Source: Paenibacillus luteus
GTDB taxonomy: Bacteria; Bacillota; Bacilli; Paenibacillales; Paenibacillaceae
DNA: 64,000 nt
Direction: 5' to 3'
Assembly (NCBI RefSeq): GCF_006542765.1
Contig: NZ_SKCD01000006.1
Span: forward strand, 118,896 to 182,895
Below are positions 16,877-26,022 of this stretch, piece after piece. Below the pieces are notes generated by a model. The model did no database searches. It saw only the letters and a list, made by a program, of their open reading frames with translations, and was not told where the DNA came from. How positions within the stretch are numbered: the stretch's first letter is position 1; each line of letters begins with the position of its first letter. A program made the translations under genes and the position numbers.

Positions 16877-18082
16877 ATGAACACCAACAAATTATGGAGC
16901 GCTGACTTCATTAAAATTTGTTTAAGCAGCTTTTTTCTATTTTTTTCATTTTACACATTAGCAACTGCCCTATCCGTTTATGTAACGAATGGGCTTGGAG
17001 GTTCGGATACGCAAGCCGGATTATCTATGACCGTATTTGTCATAGCCTCCGTTCTGCTCCGGCCTTTTGCTGGTCAGCTAATGTCTAGATACGGCGAACG
17101 AAAAATCGTCGTTATTTCTCTGCTGCTGTTTTTGTTGTTTTCGATTGCATACTTAGGCGTTTTTGGCTACGCCATGCTATTGCTTGTTCGTTTTTTCCAT
17201 GGGGGTACATTCGCTATCGCGACTACTTCTACCAATACTACCGCGATTGGCATCATTCCAGAGCACCGCAAAGGCGAAGGCATAAGCTATTTCAGCTTGT
17301 TTATGAGCCTTGCGATGGTAATCGGACCATTCGTAGGGTTAACGATTACGACGCATGGCGGCTATACAGCGATGTTTGCTTTGTGTGCGGTTTGCTCCTT
17401 GATTGCGTTCATACTCGGCGCATCAACGAAACGCCTGCCTGCTACAAAGCAACCATTGGCCCAAGCCAAAAGCAAGCTGAATTGGCGTGACCTTATCGAG
17501 AAGAAAGCCGTCCCTATCGCGTTCAGCGGTTTCGTTGTTGCTTTCGCTTACAGCGGCTTGGTTACCTTTATGTCCGTATTTGCCCATGAGCAGGCGATTG
17601 ATCAATACGCCAGTTATTTCTTTGTATGCTTCGGCATTATGATTGTGCTGCCCCGTCCCATTGTCGGCAAATTGCTGGACCGAGTGGGCGAGCATGTTAT
17701 CGTTTATCCGAGCATCGCCATATTTGCGATCGGCATGCTGTTGCTAAGCCAAGCGCATTCCCCAGCACTACTTCTCATTTCCGGTGCAGTTATCGGTCTT
17801 GGGTACGGCGCCTTGCTGCCTTGCTTTCAGACGATAGCCGTATTAGCCGCACCACCACATCGACGCGGACTCGCAACAGCCACTTTCTATTTATTATTCG
17901 ACTTGGGCTACGGCATCGGCTCTTATACGCTGGGCTCCCTTGCCTCAGGCTATGGCTACAGCGTCATGTATGTCCTTTGTGCGATTATTATTGCTTTTTC
18001 TTCTGTTATTTATTTCGTGCTTCACCACAAACGCAAAAAGATAACAGCAGCAGCCGAAGAGCCGGTTTATGTATCACCCTGA
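16877..18082 (+). CDS. MFS transporter, probable drug or metabolite exporter
   Basis: This 401-residue protein has about twelve membrane segments, with the MFS loop 2-3 signature seen as GQLMSRYGERKIVVIS and a repeat at GKLLDRVGEHVIVYPS in the second half. The ATG at 16877 follows AGAGGGGAACATAAG; the longer frame from 16844 has no ribosome binding site. It ends in a short basic tail. Placement after a MarR regulator suggests export of a toxic compound. Its 3' end overlaps the convergent histidine kinase gene by nine bases. Confidence 0.9.
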   Translation: MNTNKLWSADFIKICLSSFFLFFSFYTLATALSVYVTNGLGGSDTQAGLSMTVFVIASVLLRPFAGQLMSRYGERKIVVISLLLFLLFSIAYLGVFGYAMLLLVRFFHGGTFAIATTSTNTTAIGIIPEHRKGEGISYFSLFMSLAMVIGPFVGLTITTHGGYTAMFALCAVCSLIAFILGASTKRLPATKQPLAQAKSKLNWRDLIEKKAVPIAFSGFVVAFAYSGLVTFMSVFAHEQAIDQYASYFFVCFGIMIVLPRPIVGKLLDRVGEHVIVYPSIAIFAIGMLLLSQAHSPALLLISGAVIGLGYGALLPCFQTIAVLAAPPHRRGLATATFYLLFDLGYGIGSYTLGSLASGYGYSVMYVLCAIIIAFSSVIYFVLHHKRKKITAAAEEPVYVSP

Positions 18083-19906
18083 GCTTGGCGGCAGCTCCTG
18101 AACAGGCAAAGTAATTTCAACAACAGTCCCTTCGTTTATCGCACTCCTCAGTTGAAGCGTACCTTTGTGCGCTTCAATAATGCGTGTGCTGATCATAATT
18201 CCAAGCCCGGTCCCCTTTTCTTTCGTCGTTACGAAAGGCTCACCGATTTTTTTGATCAGCTCTTCAGGAATGCCAGGGCCTCCATCCTTAATGTGGATAT
18301 GAACATAACCATCCTCCGTACTGACAGACAAGGTAACTTCTCCGCCCTCCGGCATCGCCTCAATCGCATTTTTTATAATATTCAAAAATACCTGCTTTAA
18401 TTGGTCGACGTTGCAATATACCATAGGATGAGATAGATCGTAATGAACCTGAAGTTCCACATTCAATAATATAGCTTGCGTCTCCAAAATTGAAATTACA
18501 CTTTGTAAAATCGGCTCAAGCGGCTCAATCTGAAATTGCGAAAAATGTGGCTTGGCCAACGTCATAAACTCATTGACGATTAGCGTAATCCGGTCGATTT
18601 CATTGGACATTATCGTAAAATAATGCGGCTGCTGCGGATATTTTGTGCTCAGAAGCTGAGTAAATCCCTTAAGCGCTGTTAACGGATTGCGGATCTCATG
18701 GGCAACTCCTGCCGCAAGCTGGCCAATGGCGGACAGCTTCTCCGAACGGATTAAGATTTCCTCCGAACGTTTGCGGTCAGTCAAATCACGCAGCACACTT
18801 AGCATGACATCCTTGCCCATGTAATTATTAATCCGTATGCTCGATAATTCCACATCCATTAATTGCCCATCTGGCCGAATAATAACCCGTTCTTGAAAAG
18901 GCGTCGCTTCATCGGACGACATAATCGACTGCATCGTTTCTTTGAGGGTATCGTGGTGCATCACGTGAAAAAAATCAAATGCGCTTTTGCCAATGACCTC
19001 TGCATCATCATTGATGCCAATGATCTGCATAGCCAGCTTATTCACATATAGGATAACGCCCTCATCGGTTAGTACAATTGGCTCTGGAACAAACTTAATC
19101 ATTTTTTGATAGAGCTTGGCGTTGTCTCTCAGCATCCTCTCCTTCTCTTCCTTAAAAGTAACGTCCTGTACGGTACCAAGCAGACAAGGCTGTCCGTTAA
19201 ACATAATGATTGAACTGTTTCCCTCCAAATAAATAAAGCTGCCATCTTTTTTGATTCCGTTAAATTTCAGTGCAAAATGATCAATGCCCCTTTCCATCCC
19301 ATCTAAAACAACCGCTTTGACTTTGTTGCACTCTTCTTCGGTAACCAGATCATACGTCTTAAGCTTAAAAAGCTCTTCTTCGCTATAGCCGAACATTTCC
19401 GATAAATAGGGATTGGCGTAAACGATATTATTTTTGTGACCAACAAATACACCGGCTACGACATTTTCCATCAAACTTTTGTACAAATAGTCCTTCTCTT
19501 GCAAAGATGCTTCCATTTTTTTTTGATCGGATACATCATGAATAATGAGCTGTACCGCAGGCTTACCATCAAACTTGACTGAAACCGCTCTCAATTCTAC
19601 TTCTATTGCGTCCTGTTTCATATTAAGCAACTTATAGTAAATAGAATTAGTAGGATTCGTTTCCCTTATTAAATAATTAATCGTAGCGGCAAACGGCTCC
19701 CAATAATCGAGATGAATAAAACTTTTGATCGGTAACGTGATGATTTCCTCTAAAGATCTCGCTCCTACGATACCAAGAAACGCGTGGTTAGCAAACACAA
19801 TTGCACCCTCGGAATAAACGAGAAGCCCATCCGGCAGCATATGTACGAGATGCTGATACCTTTCTTCGCTTTGTCTCAATTGCTCGCCAACTCCAACAAT
19901 CTCCAT
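18074..19906 (-). CDS. Multi-PAS sensor histidine kinase (sporulation-kinase type)
   Basis: About 610 residues with no membrane segment: three PAS domains (about 12-130, 138-255 and 265-380, each with YANxxF/Y or related core motifs and a terminal DVS/DVT/DLT), then the HisKA domain with AAGVAHEIRNPLTALKGF (phospho-His near 403-405) and a HATPase domain with NIIKNAIEAMPEGG and GTGLGI. This cytoplasmic layout, with no response regulator nearby, matches Bacillus KinA/KinE-like kinases that feed the Spo0F phosphorelay; the partner is inference. The ATG at 19906 follows GAGGTG at a normal distance; a GTG at 19912 is the alternative. Confidence 0.92.
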   Translation of the reverse strand: MEIVGVGEQLRQSEERYQHLVHMLPDGLLVYSEGAIVFANHAFLGIVGARSLEEIITLPIKSFIHLDYWEPFAATINYLIRETNPTNSIYYKLLNMKQDAIEVELRAVSVKFDGKPAVQLIIHDVSDQKKMEASLQEKDYLYKSLMENVVAGVFVGHKNNIVYANPYLSEMFGYSEEELFKLKTYDLVTEEECNKVKAVVLDGMERGIDHFALKFNGIKKDGSFIYLEGNSSIIMFNGQPCLLGTVQDVTFKEEKERMLRDNAKLYQKMIKFVPEPIVLTDEGVILYVNKLAMQIIGINDDAEVIGKSAFDFFHVMHHDTLKETMQSIMSSDEATPFQERVIIRPDGQLMDVELSSIRINNYMGKDVMLSVLRDLTDRKRSEEILIRSEKLSAIGQLAAGVAHEIRNPLTALKGFTQLLSTKYPQQPHYFTIMSNEIDRITLIVNEFMTLAKPHFSQFQIEPLEPILQSVISILETQAILLNVELQVHYDLSHPMVYCNVDQLKQVFLNIIKNAIEAMPEGGEVTLSVSTEDGYVHIHIKDGGPGIPEELIKKIGEPFVTTKEKGTGLGIMISTRIIEAHKGTLQLRSAINEGTVVEITLPVQELPPSSG

Positions 19907-20178
19907 CCGCACTTTTCACCTCATTCAAACAATTCACTCGTTATGCTAGTTTACTTTCAACATCGCCTGCCTTCTTCCTGCTCCGTAATCAAATTAATAT
20001 ATAAAAAAACAATATTGCCACTATCCTAAATAAAGGAATATCGGCAATGGATTGTGACAAATGTTTATCGAAGCCAAAAATACATCTGCTTCCATGTTCG
20101 ATATTACGATTATTGTAATCGATATTTCGCTCCTGTTTCGAAAATCTTTTTTCATAGCTGCCTCTTTGTACAAAAAAA
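19907..20178. other. Intergenic region with a palindrome
   Basis: The stretch between the kinase start and the odhB terminator is AT-rich. It holds the near-perfect palindrome TTACGAT-T-ATTGTAA (20104-20118), flanked on both sides by CGATAT (20099-20104 and 20120-20125). It could be an operator for the kinase gene, but lies about 200 bp upstream of it. No gene was seen. Confidence 0.4.
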
Positions 20179-20214
20179 CTGCCTAGGAAGTAGAATACTC
20201 TACTTCCCAGGCAG
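20179..20214 (-). terminator. Terminator after odhB
   Basis: A 16-bp stem with one mismatch, CTGCCTAGGAAGTAGA against TCTACTTCCCAGGCAG, around ATAC; on the minus strand it is followed by TTTTTTT. Confidence 0.92.
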
Positions 20215-20238
20215 TCGTTATGGTCATGATTATGTGAT

Positions 20239-21459
20239 TTAACCTTCAAGAAGCAATGCTTCCGGATCTTCCAAGAGCGATTTAACCGTTACAAGGAAGC
20301 GGACAGCCTCGCTGCCGTCTACGATACGGTGATCGTACGACAATGCAATGTACATCATCGGACGGTTTTCCATACGAACGTCATCAATTGCAACTGGGCG
20401 GATTTGAATTTTGTGCATGCCTAGAATACCAACCTGAGGTGCGTTAAGAATTGGCGTTGACAGCAAGGAGCCAAATACGCCGCCATTCGTAATCGTAAAG
20501 CTGCCGCCTTGCAGATCAGAGATCGCAAGCGTGTTGGATCTTGCTTTGCCGGCAAGCTCAACGATGTTTTTCTCGATTTCAGCGAAGCTAAGGCGATCTG
20601 CATCACGAACGACCGGAACAACTAGGCCTTCTTTCGCAGAAACGGCAATACCGATATCGTAGAATTTTTTCGTTACAATTTCTTCGCCGTCAATTTCAGC
20701 ATTGAGCAGCGGGAATGCTTTAAGCGCGCCTACTACCGCTTTGGTGAAGAATGACATAAAGCCGAGATTTACGTCATTTTTCTCGAAGAACGCTTGTTTC
20801 CGACGTTTACGCAAATCAAGGATCGCCGTCATGTCTACTTCATTGAACGTCGTCAGCATTGCAGCTGTACGCTGTGCTTCTACGAGGCGGTTTGCAATCG
20901 TTACCCGGCGGCGCGACATCCGTTTGCGCTCTGTCGGTTTAGCATCTTTGCTTGCGCTTGCTGGTTCAGCATGCGTAAGCGGAGCTGATTTCACAGGAGT
21001 TGCTACTGCTGGAGCAGGAGCTTGTCCTTGTGAAAGATCAATGCCTTGCTCACGGGCACGCTTGCGTGCTGCTGGAGAAGCGTTGATCGCTGCTGCGCTA
21101 TCGCTTGCAGGAGTTGCTGTCGGTGCTGCTGCTGGCGCGGTTGGGGCCGTCGCAGGAGCAGCAGGTGCTGTTGTAGCCGCTGCCTGTTCAACTGCTGGAG
21201 CCGCTGGTGCAACTGCACCACCAACTCCTTCGCCGATGGAACCGATCGCTTCGCCTACCAGAACAACATCTCCGTCTTGCTTAGCGATGCGTGATACTAC
21301 GCCGCTGTTATCGGCACTAATTTCAATGTTAACTTTATCGGTTTCAAGCTCCAGTAGAACATCTCCCTGATTAACGGAGTCGCCTTCCTTCACGAACCAT
21401 TTGGTAATCGTGCCCTCCGAGATGGACTCGCCTAATTCCGGTACTATAATTTCAGCCAT
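20239..21459 (-). CDS. odhB: 2-oxoglutarate dehydrogenase E2, dihydrolipoyl succinyltransferase
   Basis: A 406-residue protein with a lipoyl domain at the N-terminus (about 1-75, [13 protein letters not shown] with the lipoyl-Lys), a long Ala-Pro-Thr-rich flexible linker (about 80-125), a peripheral-subunit-binding domain (about 128-150, [17 protein letters not shown]) and the catalytic core ending [16 protein letters not shown] with the active-site His. It transfers the succinyl group to CoA in the TCA cycle. It starts only six bases after the stop of odhA, so both come from one transcript. The E3 gene is not in the window. Confidence 0.97.
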   Translation of the reverse strand: MAEIIVPELGESISEGTITKWFVKEGDSVNQGDVLLELETDKVNIEISADNSGVVSRIAKQDGDVVLVGEAIGSIGEGVGGAVAPAAPAVEQAAATTAPAAPATAPTAPAAAPTATPASDSAAAINASPAARKRAREQGIDLSQGQAPAPAVATPVKSAPLTHAEPASASKDAKPTERKRMSRRRVTIANRLVEAQRTAAMLTTFNEVDMTAILDLRKRRKQAFFEKNDVNLGFMSFFTKAVVGALKAFPLLNAEIDGEEIVTKKFYDIGIAVSAKEGLVVPVVRDADRLSFAEIEKNIVELAGKARSNTLAISDLQGGSFTITNGGVFGSLLSTPILNAPQVGILGMHKIQIRPVAIDDVRMENRPMMYIALSYDHRIVDGSEAVRFLVTVKSLLEDPEALLLEG

Positions 21460-21465
21460 TAGTCG

Positions 21466-24378
21466 CTACCCCCTTATCAAACTTGTTTCAACTGGTTTGC
21501 CGTTCAATGCTGTCGAAATGATCCATTTTTGTTCTGCGGCATGTACCTCTTGATGACCGCTCGCTGTACTTGAGCGATCAGGTCTGCCGACGTAGCGGAC
21601 TGCGGCTTTCTTAGGTGCCAACGCGCGCAGGCGCGGCTCCATAAAGCTCCATGAGCCCATGTTTTTCGGCTCTTCCTGTACCCACACGATTTCTTCGAGC
21701 TTATCATACTGCTTCACGATACGCTCGATTTCTGCATGAGCGAATGGATAAAGCTGCTCTACTCTCGCTACGCGCAGCCACTCGAAATCTTCTGCATTGG
21801 AGGAAGCAAGAGCTTCTTCCACATCAATAGCAACCTTGCCTGTGCAAAGCAGCAAGCGTTTCACTTTATCCTTCTGTTCCTTCGGTTCCGTCAGGCTGAA
21901 TTGCGGCAGCACCGGCTTGAATGAGCCTTCGCTAAATTCAACGCCATGAGAAGCGACGCGAGGATTACGGATCAGGCTCTTAGGCGCCATAAGAACGAGC
22001 GGACGAACATGCTCTGTGCCTAAGATAGATGCCTGTCTGCGAAGCAGATGGAAATATTGGGCGGACGTTGTCAGGTTCGCAACCGTCCAGTTATTATCAG
22101 CGGAAAGCTGAAGGAAACGCTCCAATCTGGCGCTGGAATGCTCAGGTCCTTGACCTTCGTAACCATGCGGCAGCAAAATCGTAATACCAGATTTCTGCGA
22201 CCATTTTGCGCGGCCAGCCGAAATGAACTGGTCAAATATAACTTGTGCAACGTTGGCGAAATCACCGTATTGTGCTTCCCAAATAACGAAGGTTTCCGGC
22301 GCAAATACATTATAACCATATTCAAAGCCAAGTACCGCTGTTTCCGATAGCGGACTGTTATGAACGGCGAATGACGCCTTCGCTTGCGGCAGCATGTGCA
22401 GCGGCGAGAACTTGGCTGCATTCGCATTATCATTCAGCATAATGTGGCGATGTGCAAAAGTTCCGCGTTCGGAATCTTGGCCACTCAGGCGGATAGGTGT
22501 GCCATCCGCAAGAATCGTAGCGAATGCAAGTGTCTCAGCATGTGCCCAATCCACTTTTTCCCCATCATTCAAAGCTGAAGCTCTGCGCTGCAAAATACGT
22601 TGGAGCTTCGTATATTCGGTGAAGCCTTCCGGACGGTTAAGCAGCTCCAGGTTAATATCGCGAAGCGTTTCGAGAGGCACGGCTGTACGAGCTTCCTCTG
22701 TTGCTGGAAGCGGCGGCTTCTGTTGCTCTCCGCGCACCTTCGGCTGGTCTTCCTTCGCTTTCATGGCATCATAAGCAGCCTGAAGCTTGCCATTAGTACG
22801 TTGGCGCAGCTCTTCTACTTGCTCTTCCGAGATTGCTTTCTGACTCTTCAACTGCTCGCTGTAAAGAACGCTTACCGTAGGGTGATTGCGAACCTTTGCA
22901 TACATGAGAGGTTGCGTTACTTCCGGATCATCCATTTCATTATGGCCAAAACGGCGATAGCCGATCAAATCAATGACAAAACCTTTATTGTAGCGAAGGC
23001 GGTATTCGCAAGCCAGGCGTACTGCAGCTAAGCAAGCTTCCGGCTCATCCGCGTTTACGTGTACGATTGGAATGTCAAACCCTTTCGCAAGATCACTTGC
23101 ATAATGCGTCGAGCGCGAATCAATGCTGTTCGTTGTAAAGCCAAGACGGTTGTTCGCAATGATATGTAGCGTACCGCCGTTATGGTAGCCCTGTAGTTTA
23201 TTGAAGTTGAGCGTTTCCGCTACGATGCCTTCTCCGATGAATGCCGCGTCGCCGTGCACACAAATCGTAACGGCTTTCGACGGATCCTGCTGCGGCATAC
23301 CTGGCTTGCTGCGATCCTCTTGAGCAGCACGCGTAAAGCCTTCAACTACCGGGTTAACGAATTCAAGGTGACTTGGGTTATTCGCAAGCGTCAAGTTGGC
23401 GCGGATCGTTTCGCCTTCCTTCACTGCACGATCTGCACCCAAATGATATTTTACGTCGCCGGTCCAGCCATAATTAAGGCCCATGGAACCTTCAGACGGA
23501 ATAAGCTCTTTATTCGGTGCATGATGGAATTCAGAGAAAATTTTCTCATATGGCTTGCCAAGCACATGCGTCAATACGTTTAGACGCCCGCGATGAGCCA
23601 TGCCCATTAGAATGTTATTGGCTCCGTCATGCGCAACGGAACGAACGATTTCGTCCAGTACAGGCACAAGCATATCGACGCCCTCGATCGAGAAGCGCTT
23701 CTGCCCAACGAATGTACGGTGCAGGAAGTTTTCGAAATACTCAACCTCCATCAGACGCTCAAGCAGCGATGAACGCTCTCTTGCCGACAGCGGCGCAGGG
23801 AAACTACCCGATTCCGCTTGCTTGTTCAACCAATTCCGCTCATTCTCATCATGAATATGTGTAAATTCATAAGCTGCTGAACGAGTATAGATTTCTCTTA
23901 AACGGCTGATTGCTTCCCAACCATTAGAGATCGACGCTGGCGCGTTGTCCCAAATAAGCGATGCAGGGATAGAGGCAAGATCAGCTTGCGTCAACCCAAA
24001 GGTTTCCGGTTCAAGCAGCTTCGTATCCGCAGCAGGGCTGAAGCCAAGCGGATCAATATCCGCAGCTAAATGGCCGTATCTGCGTATGTTCAGCATAAGC
24101 TGATGCGCAGCCACAACCTTTTTCAACATATTTGAATCAATCGGACCAGATGTCGCTGCAGGTGATGCAGCCTGTTGATCGCTAGACTTAGCCGGACTTG
24201 GAGTCGCTCCCAATGATACCGCCGGCGGCTCTCCAAAACGTTCAAACTGTTCGCGAACCGTTGCTTCAACGGAATCGGGATCGGTTAAGAAACGTTCGTA
24301 CTGCTCCTGCACGTACCCCAGATTGGGACCATAGTAGCTTTGCCAAGGCGAATAATTACGCTCATCATGGTTGCTCAT
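21466..24378 (-). CDS. odhA: 2-oxoglutarate dehydrogenase E1 component
   Basis: About 970 residues, the usual length for E1o. The N-terminus NYSPWQSYYGPNLGYVQEQYERF resembles the E2-contacting helix region. Thiamine-diphosphate motifs are visible (HGDAAFIGEGIVAETLN; HRGRLNVLTHVLGKPYEKIF), as are FEYGYNVFAPETFVIWEAQYGDFAN and LLPHGYEGQGPEHSSARLERFLQ in the C-terminal transketolase-like half. It decarboxylates 2-oxoglutarate and hands the succinyl group to E2. The ATG at 24378 is favoured over the GTG at 24393 because the latter lies inside the AGAGGGTGG ribosome-binding stretch. A possible cre site lies about 90 bp upstream. Confidence 0.97.
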   Translation of the reverse strand: MSNHDERNYSPWQSYYGPNLGYVQEQYERFLTDPDSVEATVREQFERFGEPPAVSLGATPSPAKSSDQQAASPAATSGPIDSNMLKKVVAAHQLMLNIRRYGHLAADIDPLGFSPAADTKLLEPETFGLTQADLASIPASLIWDNAPASISNGWEAISRLREIYTRSAAYEFTHIHDENERNWLNKQAESGSFPAPLSARERSSLLERLMEVEYFENFLHRTFVGQKRFSIEGVDMLVPVLDEIVRSVAHDGANNILMGMAHRGRLNVLTHVLGKPYEKIFSEFHHAPNKELIPSEGSMGLNYGWTGDVKYHLGADRAVKEGETIRANLTLANNPSHLEFVNPVVEGFTRAAQEDRSKPGMPQQDPSKAVTICVHGDAAFIGEGIVAETLNFNKLQGYHNGGTLHIIANNRLGFTTNSIDSRSTHYASDLAKGFDIPIVHVNADEPEACLAAVRLACEYRLRYNKGFVIDLIGYRRFGHNEMDDPEVTQPLMYAKVRNHPTVSVLYSEQLKSQKAISEEQVEELRQRTNGKLQAAYDAMKAKEDQPKVRGEQQKPPLPATEEARTAVPLETLRDINLELLNRPEGFTEYTKLQRILQRRASALNDGEKVDWAHAETLAFATILADGTPIRLSGQDSERGTFAHRHIMLNDNANAAKFSPLHMLPQAKASFAVHNSPLSETAVLGFEYGYNVFAPETFVIWEAQYGDFANVAQVIFDQFISAGRAKWSQKSGITILLPHGYEGQGPEHSSARLERFLQLSADNNWTVANLTTSAQYFHLLRRQASILGTEHVRPLVLMAPKSLIRNPRVASHGVEFSEGSFKPVLPQFSLTEPKEQKDKVKRLLLCTGKVAIDVEEALASSNAEDFEWLRVARVEQLYPFAHAEIERIVKQYDKLEEIVWVQEEPKNMGSWSFMEPRLRALAPKKAAVRYVGRPDRSSTASGHQEVHAAEQKWIISTALNGKPVETSLIRG

Positions 24379-24466
24379 TGCAGAAAATTCCACCCTCTCT
24401 ATTCATTGCCATCCTATTATCTTCCAAGGCGAAGCGCGCCATGCATGCCCGCCAACTTGCACTTGC

Positions 24467-24480
24467 ATAAATCGTTTTCA
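24467..24480 (-). promoter_or_regulatory. Candidate CcpA (cre) site upstream of odhA
   Basis: On the minus strand TGAAAACGATTTAT matches the cre consensus TGWAANCGNTNWCA at 12 of 14 positions; the right half is the weak one. It is 89 bp upstream of odhA, a gene known to be under carbon catabolite control in Bacillus. The rest of 24379-24701 shows no other feature. Confidence 0.35.
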
Positions 24481-24701
24481 CATTGCGTTTATTTTCATGG
24501 ATATTCTAATAATACTGTTAAATCCTCGCAAAGGTTTCAACCTGCGATAACTCCCTTATATTTTAGTACATAGTAAGCTCGCCATCCATAATCATATTAG
24601 CATTGATATCATCCATTTCAAGCATTGATTGTCGTTATCGGGCTTTCTAGCCTGCCGCCACCGTCCCTATGCTCCAAAAAGACAGAGTTACATCACCAAT
24701 T

Positions 24702-25658
24702 TCACTTCAGCATCTCTTGCAAAAATTCGATACTCTTCCGATTCTGATATTCACTCACTTCATGTCCGGAGAATGGATAGTCATTGATTTGTTTATGAGA
24801 ACGAATCTTATTATAAACCGCATAAACCGTCTCCGGCAGGCAAACGGTATCCTTCCAGCCCACCGACATTAGCACCGGAGCTTTAATGCGCTCTGCTAAG
24901 TTCAGTAGGTCAAAATGGGCAAGCGTTTCCATCACGACGTTTAACCGGTCCGGATAGCGCTTGATATACTGGGCAACTTCCGTCAAAGAGCCTGTGGAAT
25001 GCAAAACACCATGATCCATATGGCACATATTCGGAATGTCCGCAATGACAGCACTCACTTTCGGGTTCAAAGCTGCAGCAAGCAGCGCGAGTCCGCCGCC
25101 TTGGCTTCCTCCGACAACTGCAATTCGCGACGCATCGATCTCAGGCTGAAGTGCAGCCACATCAACCGCCCTTACCGTATCCATCGTAATCGCGCGGTAA
25201 TAGCTGTTCTCGATCTCTGAGATGCCTTGAGTTACCCAGCCTTTGACTGAGCCTTGCTCGGACGTCAATAAATTCCCGGTTTCTCCGCTTTGACCGCGTG
25301 CGTCCACTACGAATACCGCGTAGCCAAGCAGCAGCCATGAAGAATAGCGCTCCGGCAGCCCTTTATCGCCGGTGTAGCCCTGAAACAATACGACACAAGG
25401 AAGCTTTTCACCTTCCAAACCTTGCTGCGGTACGATGTATAAACCATGAATCGGCGTTTCATCGCTGCCCTTGTAGGTTACACGCTCCGCTCTTACAGAC
25501 GCGATCGGGGTATCTACTCTCTTTCTTTCGATATTAAGCGATTGATTCTGATACCCGGCAAGAACAGCATCCCAGTATTGATCCAGTTCATCCGCTCCAA
25601 GCGTTGCAGGCGGGTTGTACGCCAACAATTCATTTCTCCTTCGATCGATTGCATTCAT
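24702..25658 (-). CDS. Acetylxylan esterase / cephalosporin-C deacetylase family hydrolase
   Basis: A 318-residue alpha/beta hydrolase. The nucleophile elbow GGSQGGGLAL (Ser), the acid in MSVGWKDTVCLP (Asp) and the final FSGHEVSEYQ (His) form the triad of the AXE1 family, and VLFQGYTGDKG and DARGQSGETGN are typical family segments. No signal peptide is present, so it acts in the cytoplasm, probably removing acetyl groups from imported sugars or oligosaccharides. It stands alone, with AAGGGG before the ATG. No sugar-utilisation genes are adjacent, so the physiological substrate is open. Confidence 0.9.
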   Translation of the reverse strand: MNAIDRRRNELLAYNPPATLGADELDQYWDAVLAGYQNQSLNIERKRVDTPIASVRAERVTYKGSDETPIHGLYIVPQQGLEGEKLPCVVLFQGYTGDKGLPERYSSWLLLGYAVFVVDARGQSGETGNLLTSEQGSVKGWVTQGISEIENSYYRAITMDTVRAVDVAALQPEIDASRIAVVGGSQGGGLALLAAALNPKVSAVIADIPNMCHMDHGVLHSTGSLTEVAQYIKRYPDRLNVVMETLAHFDLLNLAERIKAPVLMSVGWKDTVCLPETVYAVYNKIRSHKQINDYPFSGHEVSEYQNRKSIEFLQEMLK

Positions 25659-25891
25659 TTCAGTATACCCCTTTTCTCATACGTTTTTTCGTCCAGGCAC
25701 AGAAAGGTTTTACAGCTTGCTCCTTCTACACCTATAAGAGTACATGGTATAAGAAATCCGTCAAGCCATATTTCCAAAAAAAACAATCTCTACCTTTATC
25801 GGATTAGCAAGCATCCATTCTCCCGCATTTCTTTCTCGTAGAAATAGAAAGATACTTTATCGCGTGAAACCTATAAAAACTTATATTTAAA

Positions 25892-25929
25892 TAAAGGAGG
25901 TCCACTGAAAGCAGCGGACCTCCTTTTAT
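25892..25929. terminator. Strong terminator after pepA, T-runs on both sides
   Basis: AAAGGAGGTCC pairs with GGACCTCCTTT around about 12 bases. It lies 95 bp beyond the pepA stop. The flanking 25659-25890 and 25930-26022 show no other feature. Confidence 0.85.
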
Positions 25930-26022
25930 TTCATGATTTTAATTAGACTGACAGACTTCAATTGATTGAACGGCTGCCACTGAATCACGCTTAAGTTGTT
26001 ATTTTGTCATATACATTGCTGT

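Noticed and set aside
20702..21370. A 222-codon frame opposite odhB
   Set aside because: It is the complement of the Ala-Pro-Thr-rich linker and lipoyl region of odhB; it has no ribosome binding site and a biased composition explained by the real gene.
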